Below are positions 21,545 through 32,819 of a DNA stretch of 64,000 bases, piece by piece. The notes under the pieces were generated by a model. It saw nothing but the letters and a program-made list of their open reading frames with translations. It did not search any database and had not been told where the DNA came from. The position numbers were made by a program, and so were the translations under genes. Positions within the stretch are counted from its first letter, which is position 1, and each line of letters begins with the position of its first letter. This stretch comes from Hesseltinella vesiculosa (lineage: Eukaryota > Mucoromycota > Mucoromycetes > Mucorales > Cunninghamellaceae): assembly GCA_002104935.1 (NCBI GenBank), contig MCGT01000010.1:719710-783709 (forward strand), read 5' to 3'.

Positions 21545-23811
21545 ATGACGATTGATGAATTCGACCCTGATACCTTTCTACTAGAACTTAATAGAAAGAT
21601 GGCCAACGTGTCTATCAATCCGGCTGCATCTGACGTCATTGTCAAAGACACGGTAAGCTTTCTTCCTCTCAATACGGGTGTAGGCTATCCACTTGTGTCG
21701 CCCAGGTTTAAGCCTTCACGTTTTATAAATAGCTGGATCACTGGCGTAGACACTTGTATGACGATGACCCGGACATTTGTTTTGTTGGTGTTCAACATCT
21801 ACGAAGATACCTAACCCAGGGCAAGTTCATGAAAACGAAAGAAAAAGCCTCGCTACCAACGTGTCTAACCTGACCTTTTCAATGTCTCTAGGCACAAGCG
21901 ATTCTTCCCACGTGGATGACTTGTTGGAACTTAATATTCTGCCACGGTTGAAGGACTGGCTTCAATACAATGAACACCCTGCCTTGCAGGTAAATTTTAA
22001 TTTTTTGCCTGCCGATACACCATGTTTAACAACTGCTTCTGCTTTTTCATTGGTACCTAGTTTGAAATTGCCTGGGTCATCACCAACATTGCCGCAAGTC
22101 CCCCCCCTCACCTGTTCATACAATGGAACTCACCTGCTTTTATAGGCTGGCAACTCGTACCAAACCAATGCCCTGGTCGAGAACGACTTCATCCCGGTCT
22201 TGACCGAAGTGCTTCAGTCCAACATGAATACCTTGACCGTGAAAGCCCAGGCCGGCTGGGCGCTATCGAATTTTGCAGGCGAATCACCCCACCTGCGTGA
22301 ACAATTGCTGGAGCAAAACAGCCTCGTGATGATCGCCCTCGTCTTACAAGACACCTGCCAGGATATCATCGACACCATTCACAAGTCTGCCTCGCTTCAC
22401 CTACGCCTCACCATCGCCAACCACAATATCCTTTCGGATGTGAAAGCCCTGACTTGGTCCCTCTCCAACATGTCGCGTGGAGGTTTCCGTACTGCGAATT
22501 ATTGGGATCGCGTAAGCATTCACCCTTTCCCAAGGACATCCCTCACTCCCTTCGTTTTCTCAAGTATGTCCCTGCCTTTAACGCCTTGGCCTTGTGCATC
22601 TGTTTTGAGCATAAAGATGTCTGGGTGGATGCCTGGTCCGTGGTAAAATAGAAGAACCCTTGACGTTGCTCATCTCTCTTTCTTTAGCTGGGGCCTATCG
22701 CGTATTATGTATAATATGCATGACGTTCATCCATTTTACGATTCCGTCATGATTACAAACCAGCTTTGTACTCGTTTGGCATCACTGTTAAAGTAAGATC
22801 CAACCCTCTCCTCGGCTCCGCTACATTTCAACCCTCCTTCTGATAGGCATGAAGATCTCTCCGTGATTGTGCCAGTGCTTCGATGTATCATCAACATCAC
22901 CTCTGGTCCTAACGAGCATTCCGAACGTTTGCTCGAAACTGACCTGCTGGATAACCTCGCCCACCTGACCAATCCTGACACCGCCCTGCCTATCCGTCGC
23001 GATGCCTTCCTTGTTGTGTCTAATTTGGTGGCCAGTGACGACACCTTGGTCAAAACCGTGTGTGATGCCGACTACATCATAGACTCCGTTGTTGCCCATA
23101 TCCATGTACCCGGCCATGTGTTCAAAGACGACACGTGTGAATGGCTGCCTACCGTCTCCAGCGCCTATTACCACCAAGCGGAAGAATGGAAGATCACCTT
23201 GGAGTCCCTGTGGGTCGTCTGCAACTTGACGAACCTTGGTTCGGACGAAACCATCCAGTAAGATCATAGCACTCATGATATGAACCAACCCCTCACCCTT
23301 TTTTTTTTGATCATGCCTTGCTTTCACAAGAAAATTACTCACCAAACACGAAAAATTGCCCAAACTCTTACTGAATCTGCTGATGTTCCAGTCGCTTCCT
23401 AACAATGTGTGTGTCAAGGCCTTGGATGTCACCATCAACATCATTGGCCGCACCAACAAAATCTCTGCCAGCATCGGCATCGCTGCCAATCCCCAGCTGC
23501 AGTCCTTGGTACAATCTGGCCTGGCCGACCTCTTAACCTCTATCAACAAGCAGCATCCCGACAATGAAGACATCCACAAACGCACACATGTCTTGATTGG
23601 ATTTGCTGAAGACTGCCAGTCCACCAGTGCTCCCGAAATTGCCCAATCTAATGACTCTTCATCCATTGCTGCCCTCTTTGGCTTAAACTCCTACAAATTT
23701 TCCACCGTCGGCGCCAACAAACGTCGCGTCTTACGTGGGCAAGAGGACGGTGACATCCGCCTTATTGCCAATGCTGTCCATAACCTTTCCATCACTGAGC
23801 AGCAATCCTAG
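21545..23811 (+). CDS. Importin-alpha-like armadillo-repeat protein
   Basis: Nine-exon model: 21545-21652, 21733-21820, 21892-21989, 22061-22093, 22146-22511, 22565-22635, 22688-22792, 22847-23257 and 23331-23811; 586 residues, phases consistent. Armadillo signatures recur: FEIAWVITNIA, KAQAGWALSNFAG, VKALTWSLSNMSRGG, DACWGLSRIMYN, VLRCIINITSG and LESLWVVCNLTNLGS. They correspond to the AxWALxNIA and ACWALSY motifs of karyopherin alpha, which binds nuclear localisation signals. Oddities: the N-terminus (MTIDEFDPDTFLLELNRKMA) lacks the basic importin-beta-binding domain normally present; two introns (after 21820 and 22093) begin with GCAAGT, so are GC-AG; and the donor at 22636 (GTCCGT) is weak. 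It is a divergent paralogue rather than canonical SRP1. Confidence 0.82.
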
Positions 23812-24071
23812 TTTATTGACCCCCCTCTCTTTCCCTCCATCGTCTCACCTCCCCTGGCTGACACCCAAACCTTTGTACGGCCACCCATCATTTATTATCT
23901 TCTCTCGTTTGTTCTTCTAGGCTCTCTCTTACTTTTTTTTTATCCGCCTCAAAGTTACAAAACAAATATACATGTGTCCTTTCCAAGCTTCTCTTTCAAA
24001 ACAACACCGGAGGGTATGGTGAGAGGTGTCTGCGCATAATATTTTACTCATACAAAAAAAAAAAAAAAAGC

Positions 24072-27000
24072 TCAGGTAAACTCGTTTTTGAGAACCCATA
24101 CGCCGTTGCCTTGTGGATCCTTGGTAAACATCGCAATGGCTTGAAGCATTTTGCGAAAAAGAACCACATCATTGGGTCCTATGTCCAGTTCCACATTTTT
24201 CAAGATGTTGGCGCTGGTAGCGTGTCCACCTTGGTCGGAGATATAATCACGAATCTTCGCAATCCAGTCTTGTTTTTGCGTGACATCTAAAAAATAAAAA
24301 AAGAGATGGGTGGAAACCATTTTTTCCCCAAAACATGCTTACCTGAATTGGAGACCGGCAGCACCCGGTTCTTCTCCATTTCTCTGCGCTGCTTCATTCG
24401 TTCTAACAAGGATCCTGAGCCAACGGCCGCAGGACCTTTGAATCCTGACAGATTTCCTTTTCCAAACTGATTTGAATTTGGCGAGACAGGGGCGGACTCC
24501 GAACGAGCTAGGCCAATCGAGCCGAGATTCGCTTTTTGTCCAAATCTTGGCGGCGGCGTGTCTGGCAACGGCGCGCCAGCGATCCCTATTTTTTTTTTTT
24601 TTTTTTGGTTAGGAAAAAGAAAATTTCAAGAATGTCGATTTATCTTACCAGAACGGCCAGTCCATGTGGGGGTGCCGATTTTGTTGAGACGTGTGCGTTT
24701 TCTGGACTCCTTGAGTGCCTCGGCGGCCTTTTGAGCAATCAATGATGCTTCGCGTTCAACAAAAAAGGTATCATGACCATCGGCTTCCATGATACGGTCG
24801 TGTTGTAGAGCACTGTGGATGCCTGTCATTTCAAACAAACTCGAGAGCACATGATCTTCACCAGACCCAGCTTTTCGGCTAGGTTCCGCTCGGCTATCGT
24901 CATTCCTGCTCTCTGGAGCTCGGCCATTTTCACTACATGCCATTAAAAACGTAAGTCATGGTTTTCTCTACGACAAACAACCCTCGTTCCACTAAAAAAA
25001 AAAAAGCTTACAAATCTTGCATATTAGATACACCTTCCAGAGCCCTGATACGCTCGTCGTCGGCTCGCTTGCGTTTCTTTGCGTTTTTCTTCACCTCGGT
25101 GCCTTGGAAGAGCTCGCTGGTCTCGGTCGTCGGCGCATCTTCATCTGCTAGGGTAAACAGGGATTTGAGATTGCTTGCCTATAATAAAAAAAGTCATCAA
25201 GCCTTGGGACTGATTGCCTGCCCAGGAGACCAGGCTTACGTCGAAAAAGCGCCGTTGTTTGGGGTCTTTCAAAATTTTGTTGGTGAGGAATTGCTTATAG
25301 ATTTGTCGATGGTATATTTTTTCTTCAATGGTGCCACTCGTCATCAGGCGGTACACCGTGACTTGTTTCTTTTGACCCAGGCGCCATGCTCGTTCTCGAG
25401 CTTGCATATCGGTGGATGGGTTCTGCTCGTTGGGAAAAATAAAGTTATAATCACCAGGCGAGAGGACAGCTTCGGCTTACCCAGTCAGGGTCAAATATGA
25501 CGACTCGATCAGCCCCTGTCAAGTTAAGACCGAGGCCACCGACTTTGGTGGTGAGGAGGAACACGTAGATCTGCGGGTTGGTGTTGAATTCATGAACAAG
25601 AGACATACGACTCTGAATAGGCGTGGTACCGTCCATGCGTCGATACTCATAACCTATGTCCTGTATCATACGCTGTAGTAGATCGAGCATCTGCCGTGTC
25701 TGGCAGAAGAGCAACACACGGTGGTCTTCGGTCTGCCAAAGGTTGAGAAGAGCTTTCACCACTTGCATCTTGCCACTTCGGTCGGGGTTGCCGTAGTCAG
25801 GTTCGTCGCGATGCGTCGACAGCAAGTCAGGATGGTTGCAGATCTTGCGCACAATGTCGATACCAAACAACACCTGGCGTCGACGCTCCAGGATGGCATC
25901 CATGTCTTTTGACTGGATAAACCGAAGATAGGCACGGCGCTGAGGAGGTGTCAATTTGCAAAACAATACCTGCTCCGTCTTTTTTGGCAGGTCACTGGCC
26001 ACGTCCACTTTCATGCGCCGAAGCAGATAGGGATTGATCAGGTCCCGCAGCATGCATGCACATTTGTAAGCTGTCTGGACCTGGATATTTGTCGCATTTG
26101 CATAGCCACCAATATTGATTGGCACCGAAAATTGGGTTTGAAATACTGGCAACGTCTACACAAAAAAAAAAAAGAGGTGAGACTGCTGTGGTCTTCCCCA
26201 TCCTCTCATACGTCCATTTTTTTTTCAGCACGTACTCCCAAGCGTCCAGGGAAGATGAAATCGAAGAGGGACCATAATTCCTTGAGATTGTTCTGGATAG
26301 GCGTACCAGACAGGATGATACGATGGGGTGTCTTTAGCTGCTTGCAAAGCAAGGTTGTTTCGGAATCCGGGTTGCGAATCTTATGGCCTTCATCTAATAC
26401 CACATAGCCCCACCGGTGCTTCATTAAAAATTGGCGATATGTTTGGATGCCAGCATACGTCGTCACCAGGATGCCTCCTAATATCCAAGAGGGAGAAAGA
26501 TCAGCTAAACTCATCCCTGCAAAAGGAACACTGACCGGTCTTGACAAATCGATTGACCAAAGCATTGGCAGATGGCGCCGATCTAGAGTTGAGGGCTGGT
26601 GTGTTCTTCTGTTTCCTTGGTTTTGCCCAGCGGCCACGCCGGTCTGTAAAGTCCTCGCCACCGGAGGATTCATTGTCACTGCTAACATACTCTTCTTCAG
26701 AGCCATTCCTCCGTTTGGCTGTGTGATTGACCACGCCACTACCAGACGTATGCAAGATGGCCACCGCCAGGGGAGGAAACCATCGATGGCATTCTTCCAC
26801 CCATTGCTTCAGCACCGTCGCCGGACACACGATCAAGGACGGCAGCCCAGGCCCGAGGATCTTGGAGTAATAGAGGCTGGCCAGGAATGAAAGGAGTTGG
26901 ACGGTTTTTCCCAGGCCCATTTCATCGCCAATGATGCCACCCACCTTTTGCTGATGCAATTCCCAGAGCCATTGGACACCTACGCAAAAAAATAATAGAA

Positions 27001-28594
27001 GATGGTTAGCAATCAAGCAAGCACATTTCATTGCACGACTTGCATGTTTTTTGATAATCGAAGAGATCAGCCCAAATATCCCCAGGCACATTCAGCTTTT
27101 CTATGTTTATATCTGGGTATTCGGGGTGTGGCAGGAACATTTCGGTTTCGTCGTCCAGGTCCTGCTGCGCCAGCCAGTCGTCAAAGCCGTGCAGGGGAGC
27201 ATCATCTCCCTAATATAGAAATAAGTGGCACGGGTTGGTACCAAGGTCATCCGCACGTTCAATACCTTTTCGTTGGTGTATCTCAAGAGTCTACGTTTGT
27301 CGATCCAGGCTTTCACTCTTTGCTGTAGCAAAAAAAAAAAAAAAAAAAAAAAAAAGCGGGTGAGCGTGCCTGCGAACAACGGGGCAAGCGTGTCGTTTTC
27401 TTCTCACCATGTAAACAGCAGTGTCACCGTCATCAGCAAAGAGCTCTTCGAGCTCCTTTGCGGTTTTGGGTATGTCTGGCTCATCATCATTGTCAAGGTC
27501 CATCGCGTCATCGCCTTCGCTGAGATCTTGCTCGTCCTGGCTGACCTCGTCATCCTCGTACTCGTCATTGCTGTCAGCTTTCCTGGGCGGCTTCTGCTTC
27601 GTCAGCTTGGACTGTTGCCATCGATGGAAGAGATCGTCATCATTGTCATTCGCCCTCGCCCGGCCGGCGGAAGTTGTTGCGGTATCGGTCACCGCACTAG
27701 GCCGTTTCAAGAACTGATGCGACATGCCAGCAGAACCAGGTAATGTCACAGGCACTGCCACAGGCTCATCGTTCACGCTGTCCGGCACACTTGCGAAAGG
27801 TGTGATTTTTCCCGTTCGAATTAAGAATTCGCGCTGAGTCTCGTTGGATTGACGCTTGTTCATGTCGTGCTCTAGCAAAAAAAAAAAAAAAAAAAGAAGA
27901 AATAAAATATGTCAGCAACCTTTCTGTTTTTATCGTCGCATCTTCATACCGGCATCCAGTTCTTCAGCCTTTTGACGATCCTTGATTCGTTGTAAAATAT
28001 CCGCTTCATCACGACGTGCGCTTCCTAATAGAGTGGCCTGTATGGAAAGAAATCCGATGGGGTTGGTTGGTTGGTTGGAATGAAGAAGAGAAGTGGTGAG
28101 GCGCGGGCCATTTTCTTTTCTCGGTGAGATGGATGTACCTGTTCATTGACTTTTGTTGACAATCGTTTTTTTTCGGTCAAGCTGACAGTGTCTTTCAACT
28201 TTGATTTGAGCTTCTTGAGCTTGTCTTCAGCATCACTAAAAAAAGAATATAGAATGAGGCTGGGCGTATCCTCAGACGGATTAGAGTCTCACCTTTTTTG
28301 CTTGCGCGCTTTATCTAATCGCTTCAAATCAAGCGCATCATCTCGCTCATCCATGGCCTTGCTTGCCTATGTTCAATCCAACGTTAGCACTATCACTCTA
28401 AGCTGGATTCTTTTGTTCTGTTGTGATTCGTTTACCTCGGCAATGATTTTTTGCTCGAGCGATGACTGATCGACGAGGCCAACACCAAGTTGCTCCAGCT
28501 CATTCTTGACATTGGTGGCATTGCTTTCCTGAGAGCTATCTGCATGTGCTGAGTCTACATTCCCGGAGATTTCTGCTACATTTGTTGTATCCAT
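24072..28594 (-). CDS. RAD26: Rad26/CSB (ERCC6) transcription-coupled repair ATPase
   Basis: SWI/SNF family DNA translocase that acts on RNA polymerase II stalled at lesions. It is split into about 15 exons, starting at 28594 ([20 protein letters not shown]). An N-terminal coiled region ([19 protein letters not shown]) and an acidic stretch ([19 protein letters not shown]) lead to helicase lobe 1: [30 protein letters not shown] (Walker A), [26 protein letters not shown] (DEGH) and [15 protein letters not shown]. Lobe 2 shows [52 protein letters not shown] and [19 protein letters not shown]-specific DPKQRRFFD and a basic tail with a C-terminal winged-helix-like segment ([20 protein letters not shown]) follow. 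DEGH rather than DEAH is typical of this family. Several introns hold 15-28-nt T runs beside the acceptor. Confidence 0.95.
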
Positions 28595-29101
28595 GTTAAT
28601 AAAAAATCCTCCATGAATTAGCTCAAAAAAAAAAAAGAAAGAAAACGAAAGGAACCGCAGTACACTTTCTCAAAAAAAAAAAAAAAAAAAAAAGTCGGAA
28701 TACAAAAAAAAAAAAAAAAAAAAAAAAGTCGCATTGTCGTGGTGATGAGCACCAAGAGAGGAAGAAACGAAGAATGGAGCTATAATATTCAAGGCATAAG
28801 CGTCAGCCTGAAGCAACTAAACGTTACACTTTGAGATGGATGTGGTACTAATAAAAATCGACCGGTGAGTGACAAAAGCGATGCTTGGCTATTCGACGAG
28901 AGTGAAGCTTACAATTCAAGAGGGAAAGGCACAGCAATGTACAAAGGGAAGGGGATCTTAGTCCATACTCTTCGATATAGTTTGAAAATTTACCCTAAAT
29001 AATGGGTGAGGAATCTACCTTCTCTTTTTTCTTGCCGTACTTACCAATGGACGCATAGAGAAATCTTTGCCATCTACTTTTTTCAAGTCTTTTGGATCTC
29101 C
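28595..29101. other. Upstream of RAD26, A-rich
   Basis: 5' flank of the minus-strand RAD26 gene. Contains two A-runs of about 22-23 nt (28673-28693 and 28706-28727). No supported gene. Confidence 0.5.
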
Positions 29102-29520
29102 TCAATGGTTCATTGGCTTAGTGAAAACTTCGGGGCGAGGTTGCTTCTCTAGTTCCAACAATTCCAAGTGCAGAATGTTGGTGACCGCTGACTTGTCTCG
29201 GTTCCAATGGCGTTGGCAAATGTAACATGTCTTTATAGACCAGAGGGAAAACGTGGCATCGGTCAAAGGGTCACGAAATCGCGCAAGCGATGGCAGGCAC
29301 AGCATACCTAAAACCAAGACACTTGCTGTGAGCGGCTTTTTTCCCGCCTCCCCCGTCTTGTCTTCCTTGACTTGTAATTGTAAAACTTTCATTGACCACG
29401 CAGACGAGGAGTCGACCTTCCACTTCCGCTTGCTTGGGTTTTGGAATGATTGACATGCGCGTTTTTTTTACCCTTCAGTGTGAAGCCGAACACATCAGAG
29501 CCCATCATGACCAAGGGTAT
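29102..29520 (-). pseudogene. Fanzor/TnpB-like nuclease remnant (C-terminal part)
   Basis: Fragment of a TnpB-like protein. In one frame it ends with KTCYICQRHWNRDKSAVTNI before a TGA at 29102, which matches the C-terminal zinc finger plus RuvC-III motif (CxxC...WNRDxNAxxNI) of Fanzor/TnpB nucleases. Upstream are KWKVDSSSAWSMKVLQLQ and IPLVMMGSD, comparable to the RuvC-II strand region of the gene at 34903-38214. The stretch expected between these blocks is missing or scrambled and the frame shifts, so it is a decayed copy. Further upstream (29521-30472) I see no other convincing domain. Confidence 0.65.
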
Positions 29521-30472
29521 TCTTGAAAAAGGTATTTTTCACCGAATAAAAAAAAGTTGACGTCCATCACACTGCCTCTGACAGCTCACTCAAAAACGTA
29601 TCTTCTCTCTTTTAGAATTCTTCATTTAACTTGATGGGTAAAGAAGAAAGAAAAGCGATTGTTGCGATTATTTTATAAGAGATCGGGTGAACGGAAACAA
29701 GAATTAAAAATAAGAAGGAAAGATAAACGGGCCTGAAATAAGCACTGGAAATAAATGAGGCACGCCGAGCTTTCAAGGCTTTCTTCTGCTTCCTTGGCAT
29801 CCTATCGAGCTCCATGTTATTGGAGAGAAATTGGTACTTTACTGTAATTGACTTATCTGCATTAGATCTCGCTGTAGCGTCGTTCATCTATCGTGACCTT
29901 TCAATGCTCTTCGGAGAACTCATTGGCGCGGCTGCTACCCTTTGACCTCCAATTTATGAATATGTACTGTAGTTCGCATGTGCGCATTTGATCACTTATC
30001 TTCTGGCTGACACTCTGTCGATACTTGAAAACAGAAACCAGTTGGCATTGTGGAGCAAAAATCCCACTTCTTTCATTTCATTAAAATGCAACGCTTCTGA
30101 GTTCCAGTGGCGGACAGTTTTTTTTTTTTTTTTTGTCGAGAGAGAGCAGTTTTGATCTTGGTTTTGATAGTTGTCCAAGCGTATACGACAATGCTTGACA
30201 AAGCGATTGAACTCTCTCAATTTCAAACCGTTTGACGTGGTCCTAGACCAGTACGGGTCATGAGCACTGACCTATCACATCCCTTGTTCTTAACCTAGCG
30301 GCACGACGTCCAGCGGCTCCTCCTCTGCAACCATACTCTAATGGCTAACGACCTTAGGGCCAACAGCTATACCGGTATGTCCCTCCGCCTGATCATCAAA
30401 TTGGTCCGAATTTATTGATTTTTTTTTTTGGGGTCTCTATTCTACGATGCAAGGAACAATGAGAAGGACAGG
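29521..30472. other. Intergenic, no supported gene
   Basis: Open frames on the minus strand (29612-29887 and 29996-30226) have no recognised domain. They might be older parts of the neighbouring nuclease remnant, but I cannot show it. A 15-nt T tract lies at 30119-30133. Confidence 0.4.
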
Positions 30473-31172
30473 TTAACGCCTCTTGGCAGCTTGCGACGGA
30501 TTCCATTCGCCAGGAACAAAGGTATCGCCTTGACCAGTGGGCTGCGTGGTGGTATCTATATCTAATTAACTGTTAGAAAGAAATGGCCAACGACCGCTCA
30601 CACTGCTCTCCACGCTTGCCCTTCCCATACCTGTGGGTTGGCTTGTCTGGGACTCCAATTGAGCCGCCTTGTCATGCTCTTGCTGCAGCTGTTGTTTTCG
30701 CTGCTGCCAGTCTTGTTCCAATTGTTTGGCTCGTTGCTGGATCAGATTTCGCCGTTGCACTTCCCGAATCAATTCCTGAGTGGTAGGGGCCACAGGCCGA
30801 GTGTGCCGAAGCCATGCCTGCCATTGAACTGCGGTGATCCAGGAAAACCAGGAGAGACGGGAAAAGCGTTGATTAGATCGGTTGCTTGTTACATGTAAGA
30901 TTTACCAGGTAGCAAGTTTTGGTTGTACACAGCATAGTCGTCATGATCTTTCATTTGTACCCAACGCTTTGGTCGACCACCTAGTTGCGCAGAGAGTGAG
31001 TGGACATGCTGTGGAGGTTGGAAACGGCCTATTTACCCAGAGGATTCGGCATTTCCCAATATTCATTGCCATCGAGATCTGTCCCAATCAACACATGTTT
31101 CTTCCAAGGGTACCTTGTGACTTTGTATGTTTCTCGAAATCGCGCTAAAAATCCTGGTGCTCGAGATGCCAT
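30473..31172 (-). CDS. NDUFAF2: Complex I assembly factor NDUFAF2 (mimitin/N7BML family)
   Basis: Mitochondrial NADH:ubiquinone oxidoreductase assembly factor. Four exons: 31172-31037, 30980-30906, 30828-30631 and 30555-30473; 492 nt, 163 residues. Seen: YPWKKHVLIGTDLDGNEYWE, the family's core GxDLxGNxYYE-type motif, then GGRPKRWVQM, then VQWQAWLRHTRPVAPTTQEL, the conserved WxxWLRHxRxxPP segment. A Gln-rich charged helix and a C-terminal GDTFVPGEWNPSQAAKRR follow. The start MASRAPGFLARFRETYKV is preferred over an upstream in-frame ATG whose leader is full of stops in the family context. Paralogous NDUFA12 lacks this charged tail, so the assembly factor is the better call. Confidence 0.88.
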
Positions 31173-31864
31173 TGAAATGAAGGTTAGCGAGGTGAAGCCG
31201 ACGAAAAATGATTGCTGTCTTTTTATTGTTATTTTTTTTTGCAGCCAGAATTTCTGGCCAATCAAAAATGTCTTGAAGCTGCTGTCGACTTTTTTTTTCA
31301 TTTTGCATTTTTTTTTGGCTGGGGAAACGGAGAGGTCAAAACTAAACCTGCAGCAAGTTGGCTGAGTGCCCAACGCTGATCGACATGAATTTTTCAGCAT
31401 CCATGTAATTACTGAAAACACAAGTGTGTGCAAAATTACACATTGATCTGTCCATTCAAAAATCATTTATTGCTCTTTCTTAATTTTCCAAAAGCCAAGG
31501 GGTCTCCCAGGCGATTTTGACAAAAACCATCAGAGCAAAAGGCAGCGCAAAAAGCATAAAAAATTGATTCAATCCAAATTTTGCACATTGATAGCACATG
31601 AAGAGGGAAGGCTGTAGCCAAAGCAGCAGCTCATTTAGATGATGCGTTAGCAAGCTTGATACACCTCAAGATAAGACTTGCCAGCCTTTTCCCCCGCAAG
31701 GCCCTACTCATTCATGTTGGAACCTCTAGCTCAGTTGTACCTAACCCAGTAATGGAGCGTTCTGCCCATCAATGCTTGTTAATATCTACTAGACGTATGC
31801 AAAATTTAATCACAAATAGGCCATTTTTCACCTTTCCTAGCCACGGGTTGACGGTATCTTTTTT
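31173..31864. other. Intergenic
   Basis: AT-rich, no supported gene. Part of it (about 31490-31530, with tctcccaggcga) faintly resembles the dispersed repeat at 1773-2270 but the match is too short to claim. Confidence 0.4.
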
Positions 31865-32600
31865 TTAGGAACGAGGTATCGGGTAATCAGGGCTGTCTCT
31901 GACATTGGGCCAGATAAGTTGATATACAGACAGCGTCAATCGCTTTTCAATCATGTCATCCATAGTTCTGTCTAAGGTCAGGATTGGCGTTCCTGCATCG
32001 CACACATCAATTTGATTGTCGTGGTAGTCTTGGGTAATATGGATCAAATTGGCTACCGACGCTGCAGGGAATCTTGAGCTTGTGGGCCAGGTATCGAGGA
32101 AATGCTTGCGAATTTTGCAATAGACTTGTTGGCCAAAAGAAGGGGATCATGGCCTTGTGCATGCGGTTATTGTTTTGGAGGAGGAGTATGGATGACAGCG
32201 ATAGAAGAAGATGCACGTCGGATTCAGGTGTCAGGCTGTTGGAGCCATCTTCTGCCAATTCAAAAACGTTCTTCTGGAGCTGATAAAATTTATCGGAGAC
32301 GTCAACTTGGCCAACAACGAACCGGTGTTCACCTAGAGGCCTCAAACACAAGGAGAGTCGAGTTGGTGTCGGGGTTGGTGCCTGAATGGGCGCTGAGGCA
32401 CTGGTAGCAGAGATATCCAAAGCATCACAGGTTTCAGAAGATTCATCACTATCTTCCACATCTTGAGACATTCTTGGGGTAGTCGAAAGGTTATTTATGC
32501 CACGACTGAGCTGCTGATGACGGTGCCCTTGAGACCTTCGGCTGTGCAGTCGCTGACTGTGAAACCTAGATCTCTGGTACTGAATGGTCATGCACCCTTG
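31865..32600 (-). pseudogene. Unrecognised coding remnant
   Basis: Coding-like minus-strand sequence that I do not recognise. One frame (about 32475-32060) reads SQDVEDSDESSETCDALDIS, LSLCLRPLGEHRFVVGQVDV and DVHLLLSLSSILLLQNNNRM. A second frame (32047-31865) reads MIHITQDYHDNQIDVCDAGT and DMIEKRLTLSVYQLIWPNV before a stop. The change of frame near 32050 needs either an intron I cannot place or a frameshift. It lies directly downstream of the broken lanosterol synthase fragment on the same strand, so it may be a separate dead gene fused by rearrangement. No function is claimed. Confidence 0.4.
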
Positions 32601-32819
32601 GACTGTTGTCGGTAACAGCGCTCTTGGTTGGGGGCGTTGCGCTTGATCTACGATACAAGGAGAGTATATATTTACTCATGCCGGTCGAGAAGCCGCCTAC
32701 CTGGGTCATATCAAGGAATTCCAAGGTCTTGACCATCCGATTTAGTGGAAGTATCTCGTAGTAGGTCAGGATTTCTAAAGCAAAAAATGAGCCTCTTTTT
32801 TTTTCTACTTGCCGCAAAT

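Noticed and set aside
31470..31600. A third copy of the dispersed repeat
   Set aside because: Only short shared words (tctcccaggcga and a following tgacaaaaa); not enough to separate from chance.
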